From Novosphingobium nitrogenifigens DSM 19370 (GTDB lineage Bacteria > Pseudomonadota > Alphaproteobacteria > Sphingomonadales > Sphingomonadaceae): a DNA stretch of 64,000 nucleotides. The notes beneath the pieces were generated by a model that was not told the DNA's origin, did no database searches, and saw only the letters and a list, made by a program, of their open reading frames with translations. Position 1 is the first letter of the stretch, and each line of letters starts with the position of its first letter. Of the stretch, positions 53,391 to 63,268 are shown in pieces. The translations under genes and the position numbers were made by a program. The stretch spans positions 1,409,784 to 1,473,783 of the forward strand of contig NZ_GL876926.1 of assembly GCF_000192575.1 (NCBI RefSeq), given 5' to 3'.

Positions 53391-53882
53391 ATGCGCACTC
53401 TCTCGCTCCATCTGCTGGCAGGTCTGGTCGCGGCCGTGGCTCCGGCCATCGTGGCCCCCTCCATGGCTCTTGCGGCTCCCTCCGGCCCGGTGACGCTCGA
53501 CAGTACGATCAAGCTCGACAAGGTCGTGACCGAAAACGGCCAGAGCCGTCATGAACTCGTCGCACCGCAGAAAGTCGTTCCGGGCAACCACCTCGTCTTC
53601 GAAACGACCTATCACAACACCGGCAAGCAAGGCGTCGACCACTTCGTCGTGACCAATCCGGTTCCTGCGGCCGTCGCCCTGGAAACCGATGCGACCGATG
53701 CCTTCGACGTGTCGGTGGACGGCGGCAAGACCTGGGGCAAACTTTCCGAGCTGAAGGTCACAGGCCCGAACGGCGCGGGCCGTGCTGCGCAGGCGGCCGA
53801 CGTCACCCATGTCCGCTGGGTCCTTCCGGCCATCGCGCCGGGAGCAACGGGAACGCTCGATTATCACGCCGTGGTTCGCTGA
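53391..53882 (+). CDS. Small secreted protein of the surface cluster
   Basis: 163 residues with a signal peptide (about 1-26, ending MALA). The mature part begins PSGPVTLDSTIKLDKVV and resembles a single DUF11-like immunoglobulin-type domain (VPGNHLVFETTYHNTGKQGVDHFVVTNPVP, then VRWVLPAIAPGATGTLDYHAVVR). It starts 11 bp after the preceding gene; GAGG lies nine bases before the ATG at 53391, better than 53382. Probably an assembly partner of the larger DUF11 proteins (inference). Confidence 0.68.
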   Translation: MRTLSLHLLAGLVAAVAPAIVAPSMALAAPSGPVTLDSTIKLDKVVTENGQSRHELVAPQKVVPGNHLVFETTYHNTGKQGVDHFVVTNPVPAAVALETDATDAFDVSVDGGKTWGKLSELKVTGPNGAGRAAQAADVTHVRWVLPAIAPGATGTLDYHAVVR

Positions 53883-53958
53883 ACCGCGACAGGAGACAGC
53901 CCAAGGTCCGCGGGCATTTTCTGGGGGCCGGACCGGATAAACACATCAGGAGACTGAC

Positions 53959-55047
53959 ATGAAACACGCCAGCAAGTTGCTGGGCGTGAGCACCTCGCTC
54001 GTGCTTGCGATGCTTGGATCGACCACTGCCCACGCGACCGGCACGCTCGCCGGAACGACCATTACCAATACCGCGACCGTCAACTACTCGGTCAGCGGCA
54101 TTGCCCAGAACGCGGCCACGGCCTCGAACTCGGTGGTCGTCGATCGCAAGGTGATCTTCACGGTTGCAGGCGCCGCCGCGACGACCACGGTTTCGCCCGG
54201 TCAGACCAGCGCCGTCACCGCCTACACCATCCAGAACAGCTCGAACGATACGCTCGACTTCGCTCTGGGTGCGGTCAACCAGTCGACCGGCGCCACCGCT
54301 GCGCACGGCGGTACCAGCGCCTATTCGGTGACGAGCTTCTCGTACTACATCGACACCAACGGCAACGGTCAGTACGACGCGGGCACCGACCAGCAGATCA
54401 CCTATCTCGACGAACTGGCGCCCGACACGACCAAGACCGTGTTCGTCCTCGCCAATGTTCCGCTGAGCGCGACCAATGCGCAGGTTTCGGGCGTCGTTCT
54501 GACCGCGACTGCGGAACAGGGCGGCGGCAGCGGATCGCAAGGAACGGTCCTTACCAACAGCACCGGCGCCTGGACACCCGGAACGGTCCAGACGGTTTTC
54601 GCCGACCTGACCGGCGCGACCGACAGCCAGTATGACGGCAAGTACTCGGCCAAGGGCGACTATACCGTCTATGCGCCGGTGCTCACCGTGACCAAGCTGT
54701 CCTCGGTGGTTTCCGACCCGATCAACGGCACGACCAATCCCAAGGCCATTCCCGGCGCGGTCGTCGAATATTGCATCGTGGTCCAGAACGCATCGGGCGC
54801 GGCCTCGACCACGGCTCTCTCGATCAGCGACCCCTTGCCGACGCAAGTCACGTACCTCTCGAGCTTTGGCATCCTGCTCAACGGGACCTATTCCGGCACC
54901 GCCTGCAATTCGGACGGCACCGCGAACCTCTCGAACAGCAGCTACACCGCTGCCTCGGGAAGCAACCCGGCATCGGTCGCCGGCACGCTCAACAACGTGG
55001 CCGCAGGCGGGGCAACCACCATGCGTTTCCGCGCCACCATCAACTAA
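53959..55047 (+). CDS. Secreted DUF11-type surface protein
   Basis: 362 residues with signal peptide (about 1-26, ending AHA), N-terminal module opening TGTLAGTTITNTATVNY, a middle module with DTNGNGQYDAGTD (possible calcium loop) and a C-terminal DUF11 module with SSVVSDPINGTTNPKAIPGAVVEYCIV and the ending MRFRATIN. Paralogous to the 52387 product. CAGGAGACTGAC gives a strong ribosome-binding site. It precedes the 1713-residue barrel protein by 54 bp, on the same strand. Confidence 0.72.
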   Translation: MKHASKLLGVSTSLVLAMLGSTTAHATGTLAGTTITNTATVNYSVSGIAQNAATASNSVVVDRKVIFTVAGAAATTTVSPGQTSAVTAYTIQNSSNDTLDFALGAVNQSTGATAAHGGTSAYSVTSFSYYIDTNGNGQYDAGTDQQITYLDELAPDTTKTVFVLANVPLSATNAQVSGVVLTATAEQGGGSGSQGTVLTNSTGAWTPGTVQTVFADLTGATDSQYDGKYSAKGDYTVYAPVLTVTKLSSVVSDPINGTTNPKAIPGAVVEYCIVVQNASGAASTTALSISDPLPTQVTYLSSFGILLNGTYSGTACNSDGTANLSNSSYTAASGSNPASVAGTLNNVAAGGATTMRFRATIN

Positions 55048-55101
55048 GACTTCCGGGGGGCCGGGGAGCGGTCGGGACACCGCTCCCCATCACATTTCCA
55101 C

Positions 55102-58100
55102 ATGATCGTTCGAGCCGACCTTTCCCTGGCAAAGGCGGTAATGGGATTGTTTTGCCTGCTTGCAGCACTCATCGGGGGTGCCGCGAGGGCTCAGACCATT
55201 ACCAACACCGCCTATGCATCCTGGCCCGTCGGCGGCCAGACGGTGACGGTTGCCTCGAACACGGTCAGCCTCGTCGAGACGACGATCCCGATCACGGTCA
55301 ATGCCTATGTCGCATCGCCGACCGGCTCGACCGTCCTCACCTATCACGCGTCGCAATGCTCGGCGTCGGCGACCACGGCCACGGCCACGACGACGCAGGC
55401 CGAAACGGCGGCCAGCTATGCCCAGGCCTCGGTCACGCCTGCCAGCGCGATCACGATCGGCGACGCATTCTATTTCCAGATCTCGATGCCGCAGGGAAAT
55501 CTTTCTGCCACGGCCATCGACCAGATCACCGTCGTCATTTCCACCAGGAGCGGCGATCGCGAAACACTGACCGTTGCGGAAACCGGCATCAACACCGGCC
55601 TTTTCGCCGGGTCCATCGCGACGGCGGCGGTTCCGCCCCAGCCGGTCGCGGGCGACTGCACGTTGTCGGTCGCAGATGGCGATATCGTCACAATTTCCCC
55701 CGAATTGCCCGGCACCACCCAGGTTGCCGCAAGCACCAGCCTGACGGTGCTGAGCGATCCGGCCGGTGAAGTCTTCGACAGTTCCGACGGCACGCCGATC
55801 AATGGTGCCACTGTCACCATCGTCGATGCGACCACCTTGCAACCGGCGAAAGTCTATGGGCCTGACGGCACCACCACATGGCCTTCGACCGTTCAGACCG
55901 GCGGCACCGTGACCGACGGAAACGGCGTCACGCACACCATGGCGACGGGCGAATACAGCTTTCCCAAGGTTGCCGTGGGCAGTTATCGCCTGCAGGTCAC
56001 GCCGCCCTCGCCCTATACGGCGCCTTCAAAGCTTTCCGCCGCGCAGCTCTCGGGCCTGACGCATTCGGACGGCACGGCGATGACGCTGATCCCGGCCTCG
56101 TGGGGCAATACGCTCCAGATTTCGAGCACGGCAGCGGTACGCGTCGACATTCCCGCCGATCGCACGGTCACAGCTGCGAAAGTGACCAAGACCGCCTCGG
56201 TCAGCGAAGCCCAGCCGGGCGATCTCGTCCACTATACCGTCACCGTGACCAATCCCGACACGACCCATGCCATGCGCGGGGTGCAGATGGTCGACGTTCC
56301 CTCCTCGCTTTTGCGTCTGCGCAAGGATTCGGTCCGCATCGACGGCACCGGAGCGGGTGCGAACGCCACATTCGCGGCTGACGGCAGCAGGCTGACGGTC
56401 TCGCTCGGCACGCTCGCGGCAGGCGCAAAGCACACGATCACTTATGCCGCCAGCGTCCGCAACGACGCGAGCCAGGGGCGTGCGCAAAACACCGTCACCG
56501 TCACCGACATCACCGGCACCAGCTCCACGGCAAGCGCGCTCGTCCGCGTGACCGAGGACGGCCTTGCCAGCCGCATGACGCTTGTCGGCGAAGTGACCGA
56601 GGGCGGCTGCTCGATCGCGGCGGAGCATCGCGGCATTCCCGGCGTCCGCGTCATGCTCGAAGACGGCAGTTTCGCGATCACCGATCGCAACGGCCGTTAT
56701 CATTTCGACGGCATCGTGCCGGGAACCCACGTTGTTGCCGTCGCCCCGCACACTTTGCCCGAAGGCGGCCGGTTCATTGCCTGCCACGGGGGCAGCCGTG
56801 CTGCGGGCAGCGCGACCAGCCGTTTCGTGATCGGCCAGGGCGGCGCGCTGATGGTTGCGAATTTCCATGCGCAACTGGTCCCCGGATCGCTTCCTCCGCT
56901 CCAACCGGCCGCTCCGAACGAGCGTGGGACCGAAACCACCCCCGCCGATCCCAAAAAGGACAAGGACAGCGAAACTCACGAGGAACGCGTCGCCGCCGGG
57001 GCCGAAACCGATTGGCTGGCGATGGGGAACGGCCCGACCGATTTCCTGTTCCCGGCAACCGACCACAACCCGCGCGCGCCCGCGATCCGTGTCGTCATCC
57101 GCCATCGCCCCAACCAGACCGTCGAGTTGTCGGCCAACGGAACTCCGGTGCCGCGCGTCATGCGCGACGCGGTCAAGGTCGCACCCGACAACAGCTTTGC
57201 CGTCAGCATCTGGCGCGGTGTCCCGCTCGAAGGCGACACCACCGAACTGACGGCCGATGTGCGCAATGCCGATGGCTCGATTGCCGCGCATCTCGCGCGG
57301 ACCGTCCATTTCAACCATGTCCCTTTCGCGGCGCAGATCGTGCCGTCCGAAACCCATCTGGTCGCCGACGGTCGCACCCGTCCGGTCGTTGCGGTCCGCA
57401 TCGTCGACCGCAACGGTCGCCCGGTTCATGCCGGAATTTCGGGCGATGTCACGCTGTCGAGCCCTTATGAAAGCGCCGACGCCATCGACATGCAGCAGTC
57501 GCGCGCGCTGTCGGGGCTTGGCCGTGCCAGCCCGCACTGGACCGTGAAAGGCGAAGACGGCATCGCGCGTATCGAGCTTGCCCCGACCATGGCGAGCGGC
57601 GCGCTGCAACTCGACTTCGCCTTTGTCGACAACGACCAGCGGCATTCCCAGACGCTCGAAAGCTGGGTCAAGCCGGGCAAAGTCGACTGGACTCTCGTGG
57701 GCCTTGCCGAAGGCAGCCTCGGCGCTCGCACCATTGCCGACAACATGGAAAAGACCGGCGGCATTGCCAGCGATCTGGGCCGTCACGCCCGCGCAGCGTT
57801 TTATGCCAAGGGGCGCATCCTCGGCAAATTCCTGCTGACGCTCGCCTATGACAGCGCCAAGCAGACCAGCGACCAGACCCTGATGGGAACGATCGACCCG
57901 CGCGCCTATTACACCGTCTATGGCGACGGAACGAGCCGCCGGTTCGACGCTGCCAGCCGCAACAAGCTGTATCTGCGGATCGAAACCGCGACGTTCTATG
58001 CGATTTTCGGCGACGTCGAGGCCGGTTTCAACCAGACCAGGCTGGCCCATTACCAGCGTACCGCAACCGGCGTGAAAGCCGAGGCGCAATTGGGTCGCGT

Positions 58101-60243
58101 CCATCTCCAGGGGTTCGGCGCGCGCACATCGACGACCCACCGCCACGACGAAATCGCCGGCACCGGCCTGTCGGGCCCCTATCCGCTGTCCTCCAGCGCG
58201 ATCATTCTCAATTCGGAAACCGTCAGCGTGGTCGTGCGCGACCGGTTCCGTCCTGACGTCGTGCTCTCCACCACGACCATGACGCTTTACACCGATTACA
58301 CGCTCGACGCGATTTCGGGGACGATCACGTTCAAGCAGCCCCTGCTCTCCCGCGATGCCTCGCTCAATCCGCAATATGCAGTGATCGACTATGACATCGA
58401 CCCCACGCTGGGCGGCGCCAATGCCCTCGTCGGGGCCGGACGCGCCGACTATACCACCCGGGACAAGCGGTTGCGGATCGGCGCCACCGCGATCACCGAT
58501 GCGGGCGACAATGGCCGCAGCAACGAGGCCGCCGCCGACCTTCGCCTGCGCGTCGGAGCAAATACCGAAATCCGGGCCGAAGGCGGTGTTTCCACGCTGG
58601 CCGGGGCCCTCTCGCAAGCCTGGCTGATCGAAGGCGAACACCACGACAAGGCGCTCGACGTGCTCGCCTATGCACGCAGTGCCGACCAGAATTTCGGCGT
58701 GGGCCAGACCAGCGAAGCCGAAGTCGGCCATCGCCGCATCGGCGTCGACCTGCGCCGCAAGGTTTCCCAAAAATTCGCGATCGCCACGAGCCTGTGGACC
58801 GATACCGGCCTGCAAACGGTCGAGGACCGCAAGCAGGGCTCGATCAAGCTGCAATATCGCGATCGCCAGACCCAGGCCAATCTCGGCGTGACCACTCTGC
58901 GCGAGCGTGACGACACCACCAGCGGCACGACGACGCTGATCGACGGCAGCCTCACGCACAAGCTGCTCGATAACCGGCTGGAAGTAACGGCGGCTTCGTC
59001 GATCCCGCTCGGCAATGCCCAGGCCGCCAGCCTGCCCGTCACCGAAACCGTCGGCCTGCGCTATGCCATCAACAGCCACACCCGCGTCGTCGCCTCCTAT
59101 GAACAGGCCAGTTCGAGCCAGTTGTCGACCGCGACCGGCCGCGTCGGCCTCGACATGCAGCCCTGGCGCGGCAGCCATGTGACCGCCGGGCTCGGCGATC
59201 AGGCGATTGCCGAAAACGGCCAGCGTACGTTCGCCGCCTTCGGTTTGTCACAGAGCCTGTCGCTCAATCGTCATGTCACGCTTGATACGACCGTCGACAG
59301 CAATCGGGTTCTGGCAGGATCGCGTCTGACCGGGTTGTCCTCGGCCGTGACCGGGATCAGCAGCAGCACGACGAGCGGATCGACGACAAGCACGCTGGTC
59401 GAAAACTTTACTGCCGTCACGGCGGGCATCGCCTGGCGCAAGGACCTGTGGAGCACGACCTTGCGTGCGGAATGGCGCGACGGCGAATGGTCCTCGCGCC
59501 ACGGGATGACGCTCGGCGCCATCCGCCAGCTGGGCGATGGACGCATGGTCGGCACCGGCGTCACCTGGACCCATGCGCAGGGAACCGACGGCACTTTGAC
59601 CGATGTGCTCGACGCGACGCTGGCGATGGCCTGGCGCCCCCATTTCGCGATGGCGGCATGGCTCGCCCGCGCCGAATACCGTAGCGACTTTGCCCAGGCC
59701 GGAACCGGCACGACCACCAGCACGGTCTCCTCGCTCTCGGACGCAAGTGCGGGCTCCTCGCTGACCAGCGTGACCAGCGGCAACGCCCACGCACGGCGTC
59801 TGATCGTATCGGTTTCCAGCGACTGGAGCCCGCGCGGCCATCACGACGACCAGTTCGTCGAACGCAGCGAAGTCAGCCTCTTCGCGGCAATCCGCCACAA
59901 TTTCGATGCCTATGACGGCTACAACCTCAGCGGAACCACCGTCATGGCCGGAATCTCGGCGCATATCGGCCTGGGCGACCGCATCGAGATCGGCGGACAA
60001 GCCTCGGTTCGGGCCAATGTCTCGGACGGCACCACCAGCTTTGCCGTCGGGCCCAGCATCGGCGTGGTTCCGGCCAAGAATATGCTGCTCATGGTCGGCT
60101 ACAACCTTGCCGGTTATCGCGACGCCGACTTTTCGGCCAGCAACAACACCCGTCGCGGGGTCTTTGCCAGCATGAGGCTGAAATTCGACACCAGCACGTT
60201 CGGCTTCCTCGGCCTCGACCGCGGCGTGCGGCGCAAAAGTTAG
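55102..60243 (+). CDS. Large surface protein with DUF11 and Sdr-like modules and C-terminal outer-membrane barrel
   Basis: 1713 residues. A signal peptide (about 1-30, GAARA) is followed by an N-terminal module opening TITNTAYASWPVGG. Next come an SdrD-B-like domain (about 210-340), a DUF11 domain (about 359-490, KVTKTASVSEAQPGDLVHYTV) and a carboxypeptidase-regulatory-like module (about 494-595, GVRVMLEDGSFAITDRNGRY). Invasin-like immunoglobulin domains span about 640-870, and a beta-strand-rich barrel region covers about 890-1713 (RAAFYAKGRILGKFLLTLAY, FYAIFGDVEAGFNQTRL). It could anchor or secrete the DUF11 partners. Not assigned to a characterised family. Confidence 0.75.
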   Translation: MIVRADLSLAKAVMGLFCLLAALIGGAARAQTITNTAYASWPVGGQTVTVASNTVSLVETTIPITVNAYVASPTGSTVLTYHASQCSASATTATATTTQAETAASYAQASVTPASAITIGDAFYFQISMPQGNLSATAIDQITVVISTRSGDRETLTVAETGINTGLFAGSIATAAVPPQPVAGDCTLSVADGDIVTISPELPGTTQVAASTSLTVLSDPAGEVFDSSDGTPINGATVTIVDATTLQPAKVYGPDGTTTWPSTVQTGGTVTDGNGVTHTMATGEYSFPKVAVGSYRLQVTPPSPYTAPSKLSAAQLSGLTHSDGTAMTLIPASWGNTLQISSTAAVRVDIPADRTVTAAKVTKTASVSEAQPGDLVHYTVTVTNPDTTHAMRGVQMVDVPSSLLRLRKDSVRIDGTGAGANATFAADGSRLTVSLGTLAAGAKHTITYAASVRNDASQGRAQNTVTVTDITGTSSTASALVRVTEDGLASRMTLVGEVTEGGCSIAAEHRGIPGVRVMLEDGSFAITDRNGRYHFDGIVPGTHVVAVAPHTLPEGGRFIACHGGSRAAGSATSRFVIGQGGALMVANFHAQLVPGSLPPLQPAAPNERGTETTPADPKKDKDSETHEERVAAGAETDWLAMGNGPTDFLFPATDHNPRAPAIRVVIRHRPNQTVELSANGTPVPRVMRDAVKVAPDNSFAVSIWRGVPLEGDTTELTADVRNADGSIAAHLARTVHFNHVPFAAQIVPSETHLVADGRTRPVVAVRIVDRNGRPVHAGISGDVTLSSPYESADAIDMQQSRALSGLGRASPHWTVKGEDGIARIELAPTMASGALQLDFAFVDNDQRHSQTLESWVKPGKVDWTLVGLAEGSLGARTIADNMEKTGGIASDLGRHARAAFYAKGRILGKFLLTLAYDSAKQTSDQTLMGTIDPRAYYTVYGDGTSRRFDAASRNKLYLRIETATFYAIFGDVEAGFNQTRLAHYQRTATGVKAEAQLGRVHLQGFGARTSTTHRHDEIAGTGLSGPYPLSSSAIILNSETVSVVVRDRFRPDVVLSTTTMTLYTDYTLDAISGTITFKQPLLSRDASLNPQYAVIDYDIDPTLGGANALVGAGRADYTTRDKRLRIGATAITDAGDNGRSNEAAADLRLRVGANTEIRAEGGVSTLAGALSQAWLIEGEHHDKALDVLAYARSADQNFGVGQTSEAEVGHRRIGVDLRRKVSQKFAIATSLWTDTGLQTVEDRKQGSIKLQYRDRQTQANLGVTTLRERDDTTSGTTTLIDGSLTHKLLDNRLEVTAASSIPLGNAQAASLPVTETVGLRYAINSHTRVVASYEQASSSQLSTATGRVGLDMQPWRGSHVTAGLGDQAIAENGQRTFAAFGLSQSLSLNRHVTLDTTVDSNRVLAGSRLTGLSSAVTGISSSTTSGSTTSTLVENFTAVTAGIAWRKDLWSTTLRAEWRDGEWSSRHGMTLGAIRQLGDGRMVGTGVTWTHAQGTDGTLTDVLDATLAMAWRPHFAMAAWLARAEYRSDFAQAGTGTTTSTVSSLSDASAGSSLTSVTSGNAHARRLIVSVSSDWSPRGHHDDQFVERSEVSLFAAIRHNFDAYDGYNLSGTTVMAGISAHIGLGDRIEIGGQASVRANVSDGTTSFAVGPSIGVVPAKNMLLMVGYNLAGYRDADFSASNNTRRGVFASMRLKFDTSTFGFLGLDRGVRRKS

Positions 60244-62108
60244 TTCACCCTGGCCTGAAGAGTGATCGCAAAGCTCGGCGGGGTTCCCGTGGAACCGGCC
60301 ATGGTTCCGCGAGGATTGAGGCAGATGAAGCGAACCGCCGGATCGTAGCTGGTGGTCGGTGTGTAAGTGCAGGCGGCAAAGCTGGTCGGCGCGATCGTCG
60401 AACTGGAAAACGCGATGTTCGACGCCGCACTGAAAGTCAGGTTGCTCGACGGAGAGCCCTGCACGAACGTCGGGGATGCCGCCGTTCCGACCGAGAGTTG
60501 CGACGGCAAGGCGTCGATCAGCAGCACGGTGTTCTTGTCGACCGCGCTGGGGCCCGTGTTGGAGACCGTGATCGTATAGGCAACGATCGCCCCCGGGATT
60601 GCCTTGGGATTGGTGCTGCCGTTGACCGGATCGGACAGGACCGTCGAACTCTTGACGACGGCCAGCGAGGCATTCGTGGCGACCTTGGTATTGGTGATCG
60701 TGCAACTCACCACGTCGCCGAGTGCGGGAGTGATTGAACCGCCCGGCGCGGTCGGCAATTTGGTCGACGAACTCCCGTTCGCGTTCGTCCAACCAAGGAC
60801 GGATGTGTATTGGGACGCGACGGTGGTTCCCGCAGTGCTTTCATCCAGTGTATAGGCAGTCCCCGCGCTGACCTGCGTCTGAGCGGTCGCCGGATTGGTC
60901 AAGGTGGAGCCGGTTCCTCTGGTCGTTGTCGTGGCGACGACCGTACTGCCCTGCGCGATGTTCATGGTGAACTGGTCGGTCGAATACTGGCGCCCACCAC
61001 TTCCCAGCGCCTTTTGCAGCGTAAGGTGGGGATAGGGCGTTTCGGTAAACGTGCATTGCAGGGCATCGCCAAAGGAAAGGCTCGGGATGGCATAACTCGT
61101 TGTCGCCAGTCCGCTGGGCAAGGACGTCGACGAACCGCCATTGCTGTTGGTGCAGGTCAAGGTCGTCACATAGTGTGAAAGGCTGTTCGTGCTGCCCGAG
61201 GCCATCGTTTCGGTCAGCGTCAGGGGAACCGATGCGGCTGCCGAAACGCCCGCCGTCGTGAACGGCCCCAATCCGGTTCCGCTGGACGTACCCGACACGA
61301 GCGTCGCGCCATTGCTGGTCGCGGTGATCGCATAAGTGAACTGATCCGACGAACTGACCCGAGCACCCGAAATCGCCATGGTCAGCCGGACCGAGGCATA
61401 GCGGACGGCCAGCATGAAACCCTCAAGCCCTCCCCCGACCAGCGTGCTCCCGATCTGCGTCGGCGTCGAGGATCCAAAGATATAGGCCCCCGTGTAATTG
61501 GCGGTCGCGCCCGTTTCCGTCACCGAGGTCGTCCCCGCCCCCGACAGCGAGGGATAGGAACTGCCGCTCACCGCTCCTGCTTGCCCCAGCGTTTGCCAGG
61601 CCCCGCCATTGGTCGTGAAACGCAGTGTTTCCCCACTGTTGGTGGATTCCCCATCGGCCGCCACCAGCATGTAGCTGGTCACCCCGCCCGCCCCAGCCGG
61701 TGGGGTCATCCGGATCGAGGAGACTGTCACGGTCGTGGTCCCCGCCCCGGTCTGATACAGCACCGGCGAACCGGCAATTCCGGTCATCGCGGTATTGCCG
61801 ATCGCGGCTCCGCTCCACGACGGGCTCCCCGTCGCGGTCAGCGCGGTCCCGCTCGTCTTGAGCGTGAAATTGAGGACGGTTCCGTCCTGCAGCGTCAGGC
61901 TGAATGCCTGGCCCGACGACGAACGCGCGGTGGTGTCGTTGTAGGACGAAAAATCGATCCAGCAATAAGTCTGCCAGTCGGACGGGCCCGTCGTTCCCTG
62001 TGCCGTCGCGACCGAACAATTGGCCGCGTGAGCAACCGAAACGGTCAAAATCCATGCCAGGGCGGCAGCGAAAACACGCGGGACGACACTCAGGACTTTT
62101 GCGGACAT
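60240..62108 (-). CDS. Secreted CshA/DUF11 adhesin-like protein
   Basis: 622 residues. Signal peptide (about 1-28, ending SVAHAA), then a CshA-like surface domain (GTTGPSDWQTYCWIDFSSYN, about 30-230). Prealbumin/SpaA-like repeats follow (about 240-500, with recurring cysteine-bearing TCTN and CTFTETP turns), then a C-terminal DUF11 module (SSTVLSDPVNGSTNPKAIPGAIVAYTITV), ending FAITLQARVN. The DUF11 module is nearly identical in plan to that of the 53959 product. It converges with the barrel gene with a four-base stop overlap. Start at 62108 chosen for the signal peptide. Confidence 0.72.
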   Translation of the reverse strand: MSAKVLSVVPRVFAAALAWILTVSVAHAANCSVATAQGTTGPSDWQTYCWIDFSSYNDTTARSSSGQAFSLTLQDGTVLNFTLKTSGTALTATGSPSWSGAAIGNTAMTGIAGSPVLYQTGAGTTTVTVSSIRMTPPAGAGGVTSYMLVAADGESTNSGETLRFTTNGGAWQTLGQAGAVSGSSYPSLSGAGTTSVTETGATANYTGAYIFGSSTPTQIGSTLVGGGLEGFMLAVRYASVRLTMAISGARVSSSDQFTYAITATSNGATLVSGTSSGTGLGPFTTAGVSAAASVPLTLTETMASGSTNSLSHYVTTLTCTNSNGGSSTSLPSGLATTSYAIPSLSFGDALQCTFTETPYPHLTLQKALGSGGRQYSTDQFTMNIAQGSTVVATTTTRGTGSTLTNPATAQTQVSAGTAYTLDESTAGTTVASQYTSVLGWTNANGSSSTKLPTAPGGSITPALGDVVSCTITNTKVATNASLAVVKSSTVLSDPVNGSTNPKAIPGAIVAYTITVSNTGPSAVDKNTVLLIDALPSQLSVGTAASPTFVQGSPSSNLTFSAASNIAFSSSTIAPTSFAACTYTPTTSYDPAVRFICLNPRGTMAGSTGTPPSFAITLQARVN

Positions 62109-62293
62109 GTACCGGATATGGCCGATCCCATTTCCGCTGTAAATTGAGGCCCTGACGCGGGCTGATCCCGGCAGCGGACAATGTGTCGCCGCCCTTCGCA
62201 CAATTTCACACTCACGGTTGAAACGCATTCTCCAATTGAGCCTATTTTCACCCAATGGAGATCGCGCCATATCTGCCCTCGAAAGGAACGACC

Positions 62294-63082
62294 ATGTCTC
62301 GCCAGCCGACCTATTATATTCCTCACGGGGGTGGCCCGTGCTTTTTCATGGACGATCCCCAAGGCGTCTGGGCCGGGATGGAGCAGTTCCTGCGCGGCCT
62401 TTCCGCCGATTTCCCCGAGACGCCCTCGGCCATCCTGATCGTGTCCGGCCACTGGGAAACGCGCGGATTCGCCTTCACCGGCAATGCCAAGCCGCCGCTG
62501 GTCTATGACTATTACGGTTTCCCGCCTCACACCTATCAGTTGCGCTATGATGCTCCCGGCAGCCCGAAACTTGCCGGCGAAGCAGTCGAACTGCTGCAAA
62601 AGGGCGGCTTTCAGGCGGGGATCGACCCGGATCGCGGCCTCGATCACGGCGTTTTCGTGCCGCTCAAGGTCGTGCTGCCCGATGCACAGATCCCGGTCGT
62701 CGAAATGTCGCTCGACCACAGCCTCGACCCCGCGCTCCATCTTGCGGCAGGGCACGCGCTCGCCCCCTTGCGCGACAAAGGCGTGGTGATCGTGGGAGCG
62801 GGAATGAGCTTTCACAACATGCGCGGCTATGGCGATCCCCGCTTCACCGGCCCCTCGCATGAATTCGATGCCTGGCTCAAGGAAAGCCTCGCGCTCGAAG
62901 ACGGTGCGCGCGCCGAACGCTTGAAGCAATGGGCAAGCGCCCCAGCCGCACGCCTCTCCCACCCTCGAGAGGAACACCTGCTGCCCCTGATGGTCGCGGC
63001 CGGTGCCGCGCAGGGGCCGGGCGAGTGCATCTATTCGCAGGACGTCATGCGCACGACCCTGTCGGGCTTCCGCTTTACGTAG
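62294..63082 (+). CDS. DODA-type extradiol ring-cleavage dioxygenase
   Basis: 262-residue LigB-superfamily enzyme (4,5-DOPA dioxygenase/YgiD type). Metal-site segments visible: YIPHGGGPCFF, SGHWETRGFAF, LDHGVFVPLKV, GAGMSFHNMR and HPREEHLLPLMVAAGAA. The GAAAGGA before the ATG at 62294 supports this start. It is monocistronic, divergent from the CshA/DUF11 gene. Substrate is likely a catecholic compound. Confidence 0.88.
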   Translation: MSRQPTYYIPHGGGPCFFMDDPQGVWAGMEQFLRGLSADFPETPSAILIVSGHWETRGFAFTGNAKPPLVYDYYGFPPHTYQLRYDAPGSPKLAGEAVELLQKGGFQAGIDPDRGLDHGVFVPLKVVLPDAQIPVVEMSLDHSLDPALHLAAGHALAPLRDKGVVIVGAGMSFHNMRGYGDPRFTGPSHEFDAWLKESLALEDGARAERLKQWASAPAARLSHPREEHLLPLMVAAGAAQGPGECIYSQDVMRTTLSGFRFT

Positions 63083-63127
63083 GCTCAAGCCCCATTAATT
63101 GTCAGGCGTTGATGTGATTGAACGAAC

Positions 63128-63141
63128 CCGCTGACGCGGGA
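63128..63141. terminator. Short GC hairpin after the dioxygenase gene
   Basis: CCCGC (63128-63132) and GCGGG (63137-63141) around TGAC. No T-run, so a terminator call is weak. It lies between the dioxygenase stop and the IS66 end. Confidence 0.3.
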
Positions 63142-63268
63142 GAGGTGAGAGTATTGGCTGGAATGGCCTCCTGATGGGTAAGCGTCCGGCCTCGACCGCT
63201 CTAACATAGGCGGTGGTCAGAAATTGCCCGGTAGCGGGCGATGCGTTTCCAGATTATGGCCGCAATCC

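Noticed and set aside
53803..55080. Frame antisense to the DUF11 gene
   Set aside because: No domain, and the sense protein is a clear paralogue of its neighbours.
56026..59178. 1050-codon frame antisense to the 1713-residue surface protein
   Set aside because: Length alone is striking, but the product is typical high-GC shadow, and the sense frame has signal peptide and domains.
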